DNA of 64,000 nt from CAIWHR01 sp963836265 (GCA_963836265.1 CAWIIO010000003.1:248001-312000); one strand, 5' to 3'. Shown: positions 33,841 to 43,382, numbered from the stretch's first letter. The notes: generated by a model not told the origin, from the sequence alone. Made by a program: numbers and translations.

Positions 33841-36279
33841 GTGCAAGCCCCTGTTTCGCGCAACGCACCCTGTCCGTGCGGCAGCGGCCTGCGCTACAAG
33901 AACTGCCATGGCGCGATTGCTGTCGCTGCGCCCCACGTCGATCCGCTGCGGCAACACCTTGAGCGCGCGATGGCGGCGCAACAAGCGGGACGATTCGCCG
34001 CCGCCGCGGCCGCCTACGAGGCCGCGCTCGCGCTTCGGCCCGCGAACTTCGACGCACTGCACATGCTCGGCGTCGTGCGCTACCAGCAGGGGGAGTTCGA
34101 GGCAGCGCGGGACCTCTTGGATCGCGCGCTCGCGATCGATCGGTCGGTTCCGGCAGCCCGGTTCAACCGGGAATTGGTGCAGGCGGCGCTGGACCGCCGG
34201 CCCGCCGAAGCCGAAATCGAACGCGCCGCCGAAGCCTTCGCGGCGCGGATGGCCGCGGACAGCGGCACGCCAATCCCCGCGAGCGACGGCGCGCCGGTCC
34301 GCATTATCGCATTTTACCTCCCGCAGTTCCACCGCATTGCCGAGAACGACGCGTGGTGGGGGGAAGGATTCACCGAATGGACCAACGTCGGCAAGGCGCG
34401 GCCCAATTTCGACGGGCACTGGCAGCCGCACCTGCCCGGCGAGCTCGGCTATTACGATCTCACCGATCCCGACGTACGCCGGGCGCAGGCCATGCTCGCC
34501 CGATCGCATGGCGTGGACGCGTTCTGCTATTACTACTACTGGTTCGGCGGCCGGCGCCTGCTGGAGCGGCCCCTCACCGAAGTGCTCGCGAGCGGCGAGC
34601 CCGATTTTCCGTTCTGCGTCTGCTGGGCGAACGAGAGCTGGACACGGCGCTGGGACGGGCGCGACGACGACGTGCTGATGCGCCAGCGCTATTCGCCCGG
34701 CGACGCGCACGCGTTCATTGCGGAATTGCTGCCGCTGTTCCGTGACAAGCGCTATGTCCGGGTCAATGGCCGTCCGCTGCTGCTCGTCTACAAGATCGCG
34801 GACATCCCCGACGTCGCCGCGACCGTGCGCATCTGGCGCGACGCGTGCCGTGTCGAGGGCGTCGGCGACCCCTACCTCTGCGCCGTGCAGCGTCGCGCGG
34901 ACGATGATCCCACGCCGTTCGGCTTCGAGGCGGCGGTCGAGTTTCCTCCGATCGGGCACGCCGCCGAGAACGTCGCGACGAGTGTCGCAGGCGCTCGCGA
35001 GCCATTTCGCGGCATGGTCTTCGGGTATGCCAATCTTGCGGCTTATTACCTTACTCTGCCGCGGCCGCCGTTTCCGCAGCATCGCGGCGTGACGCCGATG
35101 TGGGACAACACCGCGCGGCGCCAGGATGACGGCATGATCATCATGGGCTCGACACCGGCGCAGTTCGGCGTGTGGCTCGCGAACGTGTTGCGGCAGACGC
35201 GCCTGCGGCACACCGGCGATGAGCGCCTGCTCTTCATCAACGCCTGGAACGAGTGGGCCGAAGGCAATCATCTTGAGCCGGATGCCATGCATGGCCGCGG
35301 GTACCTTGAGGCTGTTCGCGCGGCCCGCCGTGTCGAAGCGGAAACGCTGCCGACCCGACCCGCGCTCGCGACGATCGAGCACGAGCTCGCCGCCGGCATG
35401 GCGAGCGGGGCGATCCGCGCGACGCAATTCGGCCGGCAGCGGGCGCTATGGCCCGCTGACGTCGCGGTAGTCATGCCGCTGTACAACCACGCGCGTTATC
35501 TGGAGCGCGCACTGGCATCGCTTGTCGCTCAGACGCGCCTGCCTGATCAGTTGGTCGTGGTGGACGATGGCTCGACGGATGGCAGCACCGACATCGTCGA
35601 GACGTTTGCGAAAGGCGCGCCGTTTCCGGTGACGTTGTTGCGACAGGCGAATGCCGGCGCCGATCGTGCACTCAATCGGGGTATCGCGCTCGCCGGGGCG
35701 GGCGTCATTGCATTCCTCAATTCCGACGATGCGTTCGCGCCGACACGCCTCGCGAGGCTCATCGGCGCCCTCGGCGATGGCGTCGATCTCGCGTTCTCCG
35801 CCTGCGAATTCATCGGCGATGACGATCGACCGACCGATGGCCACTATGTGCGCCGACTGCGCGAGCGGCTGGATGAAGCGGCGCACGCACCCACGCTCCT
35901 GCATGCGTTCGTGCGCTACAACGTCGCGGTGTCGACCGGCAACCTCGTGTTTCGGCGCGCTCTGCTGTTGCAGACCGGCGGCTTCGCGCGGCTGGCTGTC
36001 TGCCACGACTGGGATTTCCTGCTCGCGGCGAGTTATGCGACGCGATTTGCTTTCGTCCCCGAGGCGCTCTACCGCTATCGCCTCCACAACTCGAACACGT
36101 TCGCCGGGCTGCGCGTCGCGGGCGTGATCGAGGGTGAGATCGCGCTGCACCGGTTCTTCGCCCGCATCGCTGCGCACCCATGGCTCGATGCGCGTGCCAA
36201 CGCCGAGTTCGCCGCGTTCGCCCGCGATGCCGGGCTCGCCGGTTATCTTCCGCCCGAATCCGTGAGCGCTCGCGCGTGA
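33841..36279 (+). CDS. SEC-C/TPR/WbsX (GH99-like)/GT2 fusion protein
   Basis: The protein has 812 residues from a GTG start, in four modules. Residues 6-24 are a SEC-C zinc motif (SRNAPCPCGSGLRYKNCHG). A TPR-type helical region extends to about residue 125. From about 150 to 510 lies a WbsX/GH99-like domain (IIAFYLPQFHRIAENDAWWG, GFTEWTNVGKARPNFDGHWQPH, FCVCWANESWTRRWDG, INAWNEWAEGNHLEPD). A GT2 glycosyltransferase fills the remainder (VVMPLYNHARYLERALASL, VDDGSTDGSTDIV, NSDDAF). No signal or TM helix is seen, so it acts in the cytosol on surface polysaccharide precursors or glycans; the product is unknown. It overlaps the next gene by 4 nt. Confidence 0.87.
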   Translation: MQAPVSRNAPCPCGSGLRYKNCHGAIAVAAPHVDPLRQHLERAMAAQQAGRFAAAAAAYEAALALRPANFDALHMLGVVRYQQGEFEAARDLLDRALAIDRSVPAARFNRELVQAALDRRPAEAEIERAAEAFAARMAADSGTPIPASDGAPVRIIAFYLPQFHRIAENDAWWGEGFTEWTNVGKARPNFDGHWQPHLPGELGYYDLTDPDVRRAQAMLARSHGVDAFCYYYYWFGGRRLLERPLTEVLASGEPDFPFCVCWANESWTRRWDGRDDDVLMRQRYSPGDAHAFIAELLPLFRDKRYVRVNGRPLLLVYKIADIPDVAATVRIWRDACRVEGVGDPYLCAVQRRADDDPTPFGFEAAVEFPPIGHAAENVATSVAGAREPFRGMVFGYANLAAYYLTLPRPPFPQHRGVTPMWDNTARRQDDGMIIMGSTPAQFGVWLANVLRQTRLRHTGDERLLFINAWNEWAEGNHLEPDAMHGRGYLEAVRAARRVEAETLPTRPALATIEHELAAGMASGAIRATQFGRQRALWPADVAVVMPLYNHARYLERALASLVAQTRLPDQLVVVDDGSTDGSTDIVETFAKGAPFPVTLLRQANAGADRALNRGIALAGAGVIAFLNSDDAFAPTRLARLIGALGDGVDLAFSACEFIGDDDRPTDGHYVRRLRERLDEAAHAPTLLHAFVRYNVAVSTGNLVFRRALLLQTGGFARLAVCHDWDFLLAASYATRFAFVPEALYRYRLHNSNTFAGLRVAGVIEGEIALHRFFARIAAHPWLDARANAEFAAFARDAGLAGYLPPESVSARA

Positions 36280-38345
36280 CGCTCTTTGTGCCCCCCATGT
36301 CGCGCAACGCGCTGTGCCCATGCGGCAGCGGCCTGCGCTACAAGAACTGCCACGGCGCGGTCGACAATCCGGACGAGCTCCGCCCGCTGCTGGCGGCAGC
36401 GCTCGCCGCGCAGCAGCAGGGACGGCTTGCCGAGGCGGAAGATCTCTACAAGCGCGTGCTGGCCCGCGATCCTTCCAATTTCGATGCGCTGCACATGCTG
36501 GGCGTCACATATTTTCAGCGCCGGGAATTTGCTCGGGCACGCGACTTGATCGGCGCCGCCTGCGCGCTGCGCCCGGACATCGTCGACGCCGCACGCAACC
36601 TGGAACTCGCCGCGGGCGCGCTCCGTCGCGACGACGAGCAGGCAAGGTACCGGACCTGGATCGCAACGGCCGAGCGGGCGTCTGTCGGCGCTCGCGCGTC
36701 GTTGAGGGACGCGGTGGCCGGGCGGGCGGACACACCGCGGCTCTCGCTCGTGATGCCCGCCTACAACTCGCCGCCACGCTGGCTCGCCGCATGCCTGGAC
36801 AGCGTTCTCGCGCAGACTTACCCGAATTGGGAGCTGTGCATCGCCGACGATGCGTCGACCGATGCGGGATCGCGCGAAACTCTGGCCCGCTATGCCGCGC
36901 GCGACGCCCGCATCCGCATCGTGTGGCGCGCCGTCAACGGTCACATTTCCGCCGCGTCCAATTCGGCGCTGCAAATCGCAGCAGGCCATTATGTGGCGCT
37001 GCTCGACCACGACGACCTCCTGCCGGCCCATGCGCTGGCTGAGGTCGCCCTCGCGCTCGTCGAGCGGCCGGGCACCGCGATTCTCTACACCGACGAGGAC
37101 AAGGTGGACGAGCAGGGAGAGCGCTTCGAGCCTTATTTCAAGCCAGACTGGAATCCGGCGCTCGCCGACAGCCAGAACTTCGTGAGTCACCTTGGCGTCT
37201 ACCGCACCGAGCTCATGCGGTCGGTCGGCGGTTTTCGCGAGGGCTTCGAAGGAGCGCAGGATTGGGACCTGCTCTTTCGCTGTGCCGAGCAGGTCGAGCC
37301 CGCGCGCATCCATCATGTGCCGCAGGTGCTGTATCACTGGCGCGCGGTCGCCGGCTCCACCGCCCGCACGATGGCGAGCAAGGATTACGCTAGCGCGGCG
37401 CAGGAGCGCACGGTCCGCGAACGCGCGGGCCGTTCCGGATTCGAGGTTGCCCTCGCGCGTGTCGCTTACGGGGCATTCCTGCAGGCCGACCCGATCGTTG
37501 CGACATTGCCGCCGATCTCGCTTGTCGTCCTGCATTCACCGTCGATGCCTTCGACGGAGGCGGCCGCGCGGTGGCGTGCCCGCGCGGAGCGCGCAGTCGT
37601 CGAAGTCCTCCCGGTTGCGGCGGAAAGCGAGGCGGCGCGCGAGCTCGACGACGCGCCGCTACGGCTGGGACGCGATGGCGCGCTCGCGGTCAATGCGGCA
37701 GCGGCGACGGCGAAGGGTGATCTCGTCGTGTTCGTCGCCGCCGCCGCCGTGCCGGCGGACGCTGCGTGGCTCGCGCGTCTCGCCGGGCGCGCGTTGCAGC
37801 CGGGCACCGGCTGCGTCGGCGGCGTGACATTCGATGCGACGCGCCGGACGGCGCGTGGCGGTTACATCCTCGACCCGGAATCGATTGCGGCGACCGCCTT
37901 TGCGCGCGATCCGCAAGCCTTCGTCGGGATGGCGGGCCGCAATCAGGTCGTCCAGAACCTGTCCGCCCTGTGCCTGTCGGGGCTCGCCGTACGCCGCGCC
38001 ACGTGGGAGGCGGCGCAGGGGCTCGATGCCGTCCATCTCGCCGCGGCCTATCACGACATCGACCTCTGTCTGCGGCTCGCGGAGCATGGGCTGCGTCACG
38101 TCTGGCACCCCGGCGTCGTGTTCGCCGACGAGCGTGCGTTGCGCGTTCGGGGTGCCACGGCGCCGCCCACTGCGGCCGAAGTCGAAGACGCCGCCTACAT
38201 GCGCGCGCGTCATCGCGCGATGCTTGCGCGGGATCCCGCCTACAATCCAAACCTGTCGCGGCCGCCGCGACTGTTCGAGATCTCCAGTGCGGAGAGCGAT
38301 TGCGCGTCCAACTTGTTCGCTTCCACAACACCTGATGGCCGTTGA
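36276..38345 (+). CDS. SEC-C/TPR/GT2 glycosyltransferase fusion protein
   Basis: The protein has 689 residues from a GTG overlapping the previous stop; an ATG at 36297 is the alternative. The N-terminus repeats the SEC-C motif of its neighbour (SRNALCPCGSGLRYKNCHG), then a TPR region (NFDALHMLGVTYFQRREFA). The GT2 domain near residues 155-380 contains LSLVMPAYNSPPRWLAACLD, DDASTDAGSRETL, the metal-binding LLDHDDLLP and GFEGAQDWDLLFRCAE. A second, degenerate GT-like domain makes up the C-terminal 280 residues, including AAYHDIDLCLRLAEHGLRHVW. The sugar donor and acceptor are unknown. Pairing with the upstream fusion suggests one glycan pathway. Confidence 0.85.
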   Translation: MTLFVPPMSRNALCPCGSGLRYKNCHGAVDNPDELRPLLAAALAAQQQGRLAEAEDLYKRVLARDPSNFDALHMLGVTYFQRREFARARDLIGAACALRPDIVDAARNLELAAGALRRDDEQARYRTWIATAERASVGARASLRDAVAGRADTPRLSLVMPAYNSPPRWLAACLDSVLAQTYPNWELCIADDASTDAGSRETLARYAARDARIRIVWRAVNGHISAASNSALQIAAGHYVALLDHDDLLPAHALAEVALALVERPGTAILYTDEDKVDEQGERFEPYFKPDWNPALADSQNFVSHLGVYRTELMRSVGGFREGFEGAQDWDLLFRCAEQVEPARIHHVPQVLYHWRAVAGSTARTMASKDYASAAQERTVRERAGRSGFEVALARVAYGAFLQADPIVATLPPISLVVLHSPSMPSTEAAARWRARAERAVVEVLPVAAESEAARELDDAPLRLGRDGALAVNAAAATAKGDLVVFVAAAAVPADAAWLARLAGRALQPGTGCVGGVTFDATRRTARGGYILDPESIAATAFARDPQAFVGMAGRNQVVQNLSALCLSGLAVRRATWEAAQGLDAVHLAAAYHDIDLCLRLAEHGLRHVWHPGVVFADERALRVRGATAPPTAAEVEDAAYMRARHRAMLARDPAYNPNLSRPPRLFEISSAESDCASNLFASTTPDGR

Positions 38346-39664
38346 ACTTACCCCGCGGCCGTGCGCTGGCTCGCCGATGCGCCCGGCGGACGATCCGGTG
38401 CACCGTCTGCGGTCACCCCGGCCCGCATGATCCGATCCTTTCGGTCCCCGGGATGGCGCCGCCGCACCCGCCGCTGACCCCGATGCGCTGTCTGGGCTGC
38501 GGAAGCGGTTTCTACGATCCGCCCGGCATCCACGACTTCAGCGATCTGAACCAGGACCGCGAAGAGTTCTGGCGCTTCTACATCGAGACGGGCGGCGGGG
38601 TCTGCGGTCGACGTGCGCACGTTCGGCGAGCGCCAGATGTTGTGGGCCTCGCGTGCGCCGCTGGCGCTCGACTTCAACGACGCACGGATGCGGCCCCCGT
38701 TCGTCGACTACCTGGCCGCGCGCGTTGCGAACCGAGATCCGGTCTCGCCGGTCTGGCAAGGCTATGCGTATCGGCTGCTGCGGGACTTCGCGACTGCCGG
38801 GCAGTACGGGCAAGCGCGGCCGCTCGCCCAATCGCTCTTTGCCGCGGTTGCCGAAAGCCACGGCGCGCGTCGTGGATCCCGAGGCCACGCTCGCGAGGGT
38901 CGCCGCCTGCAGCACACTCGCCGACTTCGGCCGCGCCGCCCCCTTCTTCCTGCCGGGGCTCTATTACTACCGCGCGGTCATCGCGCACCGCCATGAGCGC
39001 GACCCCGCGACGGCACTCGCGATGTACCGCGGCACGATCCGCATGACGCAGGAGGTCTCGCGCTTCTCGGCGCTGTCGTTCCTGGAGCCTGTTGCTCTCG
39101 TGTGGCCAGCGCGTGCCCAGGAAGCGGGGATCATGCTGGCGCGGGGCGACCTTGCCTTCGCCGCCGACGTCTTCGCGCGGCTGGCCGCGCAGGGCCGGCA
39201 TCGCAACGAGGCGGACGGGTTTGCAGTGGCGAGCGCGGGCTACGTCGACAGCGTCGTCGCCCGTGCCTGCGAGGAGCTGTTCCTCCGCGATCGCCCCGAT
39301 CTTGCACGGCGCACATTCGAGGCGTGGCTCACGGACCTCGCCGATCGGCGCGCCGGGATAGACTGGACGGAGGCGGCGACGGTCGAGCGTGCGCTGGGTG
39401 CGGCGGCGGTCGCCGGAGATCCGTCGGACCCGGTTCGGCCTTTTCTTCGCCGGCCTGCTCGAGGCCGCGGCCGGATCGGGGACGCAATCGTTCGAGCGGC
39501 TACAGGCGATCCAGCGATTGGCTGGCAGTCACGCGAAGCATCCGGTACTGGGACCGCGTCTCGCCCACTACGCATCCATCGCTGGCCGCTATCTGCCGGC
39601 GCCAGCGCGTCGGCCATTGGTCGACAGGTCGTTCACGCTGGCTCAGCCGCCCGCGAAGTGGTAA
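38335..39664 (+). pseudogene. Frameshifted gene, methyltransferase/TPR-like, glycan cluster
   Basis: Coding-like sequence runs through this region but changes frame repeatedly. One frame reads CTVCGHPGPHDPILSVPGM and MRCLGCGSGFYDPPG (two CxxC pairs, zinc-ribbon-like), with IHDFSDLNQDREEFWRFYIE after it (to about 38600). The next reads FGERQMLWASRAPLALDFND (to about 38870), then VVDPEATLARVAACSTLADF and a long helical part (to about 39430). The last reads LFFAGLLEAAAGSGTQSFER to the stop at 39664. Each change is +1 relative to the frame before. The helical part looks TPR-like; no SAM-binding motif is seen, so internal loss is possible. Either a decayed gene or a locally wrong sequence. Confidence 0.6.
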
Positions 39665-39689
39665 GCGATCGCGACGCCGCGCCGCTCCA

Positions 39690-41174
39690 CTACAAGATCT
39701 CCGCGGCATGATCCGCGAGCCGCGAGCGTTCGCCTCGCTGCAGCGTCACGTGGCCCGAGTGCGCCCAGTTCTTGAAGCGGTCGACGACGTAGGTGATGCC
39801 CGAGCTGCCTTCGGTGAGGTAGGGGGTGTCGATCTGCGCGATATTCCCGAGGCAGACGACCTTGGTGCCGGGGCCCGCGCGTGTCACCAACGTCTTCATC
39901 TGCTTGGGCGTCAGGTTCTGTGCCTCGTCAATGATCAGGTACTTGTTGATGAACGTGCGGCCCCGCATGAAATTCAGGCTCTTCACCTTGATCCTGGAGC
40001 GGATGAGATCGCGCGTCGCGGCGCGTCCCCATTCGCCTGCCTCGTCGTCCGTCTTGTTCAGCACGTCGAGATTGTCCTCGAGCGCACCCATCCACGGATT
40101 CATCTTCTCTTCCTCGGTGCCCGGCAGGAAGCCGATGTCCTCGCCCAGGGGCACGGTCACGCGCGTCATGATGATCTCGGAATAGATCTTGAACTCGAGG
40201 GTCAGCATCAAGCCTGCGGCGAGCGTCAGCAGCGTCTTGCCGGTGCCCGCCTGGCCCAGCAGCGACACGAAATCGATCTCGGGATTCATCAGCAGGTTGA
40301 GCGCAAAGTTCTGCTCGCGGTTGCGGGCCGTGATGCCCCAGACGTTGTTCTTCTGATGCGTGTAGTCCTTGAGCGTCTGCAGCACGGCGGTGCGGCCATT
40401 GACCTCCTTCACCAGCGCGTAGAGCGAGGTTTCGCCCGGCGTCTCCTGGTAGATGAACTCGTTGACCAGCAGCGACGGGACCAGCGGACCGGTGATCCGG
40501 TAGTACGTGTGCCCACCGTGCTGCCACGACTCCATCGCCTTGCCGTGGCGCTCCCAGAAGTCCGTGGGCAGCTCCTGCGTCCCGGCATAAAGGAGGTCGG
40601 TGTCTTCGAGCACCTTGTCGTTGAAGTAGTCCTCGGCCGCGATTCCGAGCGCCCGCGCCTTGATCCGCATGTTGATGTCCTTGCTCACCAGGATCACGTG
40701 GCGCTTGGGATGCAGATGTTGCAGATGCATGACGACCGCGAGTATCTGATTGTCCGCCTTGCCGTTGGCGAGCGAGGAGGGCAGCACCGTGGTGATCACC
40801 TCGGTCTGCAGGTAGAGCTTGCCGCTCGCCGCGCCGCCGGACTTGGCGTCGAGCGGGATACCCTCGGCGATGCCGTTTGGCATTGCGGTCACCAGCTCGT
40901 CGAGGAACCGCGATGCCTGCCGCGCGTTGCGGGCGACTTCGCTCACGCCCTTCTTGTTGTTGTCGAGCTCCTCGAGCGTGAGGATCGGCAGGTAGATGTC
41001 GTGCTCCTCGAACCGGAACAGGCTCGTGGGGTCGTGCATCAGCACGTTGGTGTCGAGCACGAACAGCTTGCTGGGCAACTGGAGGCGGGGGGTCAGGCCG
41101 GGCTTGCCGGCGGGCTTTGCGGACTTGCGCGAAACGAGGGTGAGCGGGGTGGGGCGGATCTTGCGCTCGACCAT
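39690..41174 (-). CDS. PhoH-family ATPase with N-terminal PIN domain
   Basis: The protein has 494 residues. The PIN-type nuclease domain covers about 35-170, with its acidic site in KLFVLDTNVLMHDP and the ILVSKDINMRIKAR segment. A PhoH P-loop ATPase covers about 260-494, with Walker A SLLGQAGTGKTLLTLAAG, Walker B YLIIDEAQNLTP and a sensor stretch VVCLGNIAQIDTPYL. AGGAGG lies just before the ATG. This is the PhoH2 (PIN-PhoH) architecture, described in other bacteria as an RNA helicase/ribonuclease. It stands alone, tail-to-tail with the frameshifted gene. Confidence 0.92.
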   Translation of the reverse strand: MVERKIRPTPLTLVSRKSAKPAGKPGLTPRLQLPSKLFVLDTNVLMHDPTSLFRFEEHDIYLPILTLEELDNNKKGVSEVARNARQASRFLDELVTAMPNGIAEGIPLDAKSGGAASGKLYLQTEVITTVLPSSLANGKADNQILAVVMHLQHLHPKRHVILVSKDINMRIKARALGIAAEDYFNDKVLEDTDLLYAGTQELPTDFWERHGKAMESWQHGGHTYYRITGPLVPSLLVNEFIYQETPGETSLYALVKEVNGRTAVLQTLKDYTHQKNNVWGITARNREQNFALNLLMNPEIDFVSLLGQAGTGKTLLTLAAGLMLTLEFKIYSEIIMTRVTVPLGEDIGFLPGTEEEKMNPWMGALEDNLDVLNKTDDEAGEWGRAATRDLIRSRIKVKSLNFMRGRTFINKYLIIDEAQNLTPKQMKTLVTRAGPGTKVVCLGNIAQIDTPYLTEGSSGITYVVDRFKNWAHSGHVTLQRGERSRLADHAAEIL

Positions 41175-41439
41175 GGGCCTCCTGGGCGGCGTGGGTGCGG
41201 TGGCGGGGGGGACGGCGACTGCGCCCTATCGTAGCGCCACTCCCGCAGCTTGCACAAGCGATGGTGGTTCGCCCGGGTGCGAACCGCGATGGGTTGTGGT
41301 GTTTTTCAGACGACCGATCGTCCGCGATTTCGCACCTCGCCGGCAGGCGAATGCCCCGGGTACACATGCACAGACGACGAACGGGAGAAGCGTGCGAGAA
41401 TTCCGCATCGGATTCGACCGACCCCGACCCGATTCAATC

Positions 41440-41886
41440 ATGCGGAAGTGGCTTCTCAGTATCCTGTTTCTCCTGCTCATCGCCGTCATCCTGTGGGGCA
41501 GCGACTGGATCACGCTGCAAGGCGAGCGCACGATCTACACGGTCCGCTGCGAGCAGGGCGCATGGGAAGGGACGACGTGCACGGGCAAGCTCGTCGCCGG
41601 CGACCGCCACGCCTTTCGCGCGAGCAAAACGCGCAACGAGGTCGTCTATTGGATCCGCGAATCGAAGGCACCGTCGGGAAAATATGCCGATTGCAGGGTC
41701 AGGGACCGCGACAACTGGACGTGCAACGTCCGCGCCGATCAGGCGCCGGCGATCACCTACGAGATGGTGAGAGGCAAGCCGACGTATGCGGCCATGAGCG
41801 AAATCGCGCCCTTTCACGCGGTGCCCAAATGGGAGTGGTGGCTGATGAAGGTCGGCTGCCGGTTCTTCCACAACGCGAACAACTGA
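41440..41886 (+). CDS. Small membrane-anchored protein of unknown function
   Basis: This 148-residue protein has an N-terminal TM helix or uncleaved signal (WLLSILFLLLIAVILW) and an exported domain. Four of its Cys occur as VRCEQGAWEGTTCTGKL and ADCRVRDRDNWTCNV, a spacing that would allow two disulfides. I do not recognise the family. It is convergent with the bcp gene, with 9 nt between them. An upstream in-frame GTG would add about 17 residues. Confidence 0.65.
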   Translation: MRKWLLSILFLLLIAVILWGSDWITLQGERTIYTVRCEQGAWEGTTCTGKLVAGDRHAFRASKTRNEVVYWIRESKAPSGKYADCRVRDRDNWTCNVRADQAPAITYEMVRGKPTYAAMSEIAPFHAVPKWEWWLMKVGCRFFHNANN

Positions 41887-41895
41887 ACGGCGCCG

Positions 41896-42350
41896 TCAGA
41901 GCGCCTTCACGGCCTCCAACACTTCGTCGGCGTGGGCGGCGACCTTGACGCCGCGCCATTCGCGGACCAGCTGTCCGTCGGGTCCGATCAGGAACGTGCT
42001 GCGCTCGATGCCGCGTACCTTCTTGCCATACATGTTCTTCATTCTGATCACACCGAACTGTGCGCAAAGCTTTTCGTCGGTGTCCGAAATCAGCTCGAAC
42101 GGGAATTCCATTTTGGCCTTGAAGTTCTCGTGCGACCTGAGGCTGTCGCGCGAGATGCCGGCGACGACGGCACCGAACCTCACGAACTGTCTGTAGCGGT
42201 CGCGGAAATCCACGCCTTCGGCCGTGCAGCCGGGCGTGTTGTCTTCGGATAGAAGTAGAGCACGACCGGATGGCCCTTGTGGTCGGACAGCCTGAACGTC
42301 GTGCCGCTGGTCGCGGGCGACTCGAAATCAGCCACTTTCTTGCCAAGCAC
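41896..42350 (-). pseudogene. bcp: Thioredoxin-dependent peroxiredoxin Bcp, single-base frameshift
   Basis: The gene reads LGKKVADFESPATSGTTFRL and KGHPVVLYFYPK from a GTG with AAAGGAGG 8 nt before it. Near 42240 the sequence reads CCGAAG-ACAACACG where the family needs CCGAAG-GAC-AAC-ACG (Pro-Lys-Asp-Asn-Thr). One missing G moves the rest, including the peroxidatic Cys (TPGCTAEGVDF), to another frame, which then runs cleanly to the stop (VVAGISRDSLRSHENFKAK, FPFELISDTDEKLCAQFGV). Everything else is intact, so this is either a very recent mutation or a sequence error. It follows arnD on the same strand. Confidence 0.85.
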
Positions 42351-42399
42351 GGGTGAGCCTCCTTTCGGTTCGACGAGGCGAGGCCGGACCGCCATGGCG

Positions 42400-43377
42400 C
42401 TACTGCAATTCGTGAGCGGGGCGAAGTGTCGGTTGCGTCGGCTCGTCGCGTGGGCATCCGAGGTCGACGTCGCCCAGGAATTCCGGCCCTTGCACGAGGA
42501 GTGTACCCGTGCGGCCCGGGACTTCGCCCGGGCCGACCTCGCAGCGCGGCAATGCGAGCGGCTGCAGCGTGTCCAACAGCGCGCGCGTCGAGCCGAGCGT
42601 CCAGCCTTGAGCCTTCCACCCCAGGAGGAGCTGTTCGAACACGCGCGCAAGCCGCATCCCTTCGAGCTCCGCATGCAGCGTGTAGACGTGACCCATAGGA
42701 TGAGGCTCTTTGGTCAGTTCGAGAAGGTGCGCAGCGACATTGTCTTCGGTGATTCCATCACGGCCGATCAGCTCGTCCAGCGTCGGCAGCGTCGTGGGCA
42801 GCTGCGGGCAGCGAATCAGCTCGGCGTTCCAGACCGGAAGGTGCGGATGCGTGCCGCGGCCATCGGAGCAATATTCGAAGCCAAGCCGCTGCGTGAGCCG
42901 CAGCGCGTGGACGTTCATCTGCCAGCCTGCGGCTCCATGCGTCAGGGGTGCGGTACCGAAAACGTCGGTGTAGCGATCGCAGGCGCGCTGCATCTCGGTC
43001 CGCGTCCACGCCGCGTCGGCGTCGGCGACGCCGTCCTGCCAGCGAATGTGATCGTATGCGTGAATGCCCGTCTCGAAGCCGGCGTCGCGGACGCCGCGCA
43101 TGACGTCCGCGCCCCGGCGGCCGATGTCGGGACCGGGCAGCAGCGTGCCGTAGAGCAGCGTCCTCACGCCGTAATGCCGGACGACCGACGTGCGGCGTAC
43201 CTTGCCGAAGAAGCCGGGCCTGAAGGCGCGCTTGATCGCGCGCCCGGTGTGGTCGGGGCCGAGCGAAAAGAGGAACGTGGCGCCGGCCCCGTGCTTCGCC
43301 AGCAACGGGACGAGGCTCGGGACGCCTTCGCGCGTGCCGCGCAGCGTGTCGACATCGACCTTGAGGGCCAGCAACAT
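42400..43377 (-). CDS. arnD: 4-deoxy-4-formamido-L-arabinose-phosphoundecaprenol deformylase
   Basis: ArnD removes the formyl group from undecaprenyl-phosphate-Ara4FN on the inner membrane, the last cytosolic step before flipping. The 325-residue polysaccharide-deacetylase (NodB-like) protein starts LALKVDVDTLRGTREGVP, with the metal-binding Asp pair and the ArnD-specific GATFLFSLGPDHTGRAIKR. ETGIHAYDHIRWQDG gives the His-x3-His type site, and LTHGAAGWQMN follows. It lies 5 nt after the ArnA-type decarboxylase gene and 49 nt before bcp. The C-terminus is about 25 residues longer than the catalytic core needs. Confidence 0.92.
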   Translation of the reverse strand: MLLALKVDVDTLRGTREGVPSLVPLLAKHGAGATFLFSLGPDHTGRAIKRAFRPGFFGKVRRTSVVRHYGVRTLLYGTLLPGPDIGRRGADVMRGVRDAGFETGIHAYDHIRWQDGVADADAAWTRTEMQRACDRYTDVFGTAPLTHGAAGWQMNVHALRLTQRLGFEYCSDGRGTHPHLPVWNAELIRCPQLPTTLPTLDELIGRDGITEDNVAAHLLELTKEPHPMGHVYTLHAELEGMRLARVFEQLLLGWKAQGWTLGSTRALLDTLQPLALPRCEVGPGEVPGRTGTLLVQGPEFLGDVDLGCPRDEPTQPTLRPAHELQ

Positions 43378-43382
43378 GCTGC

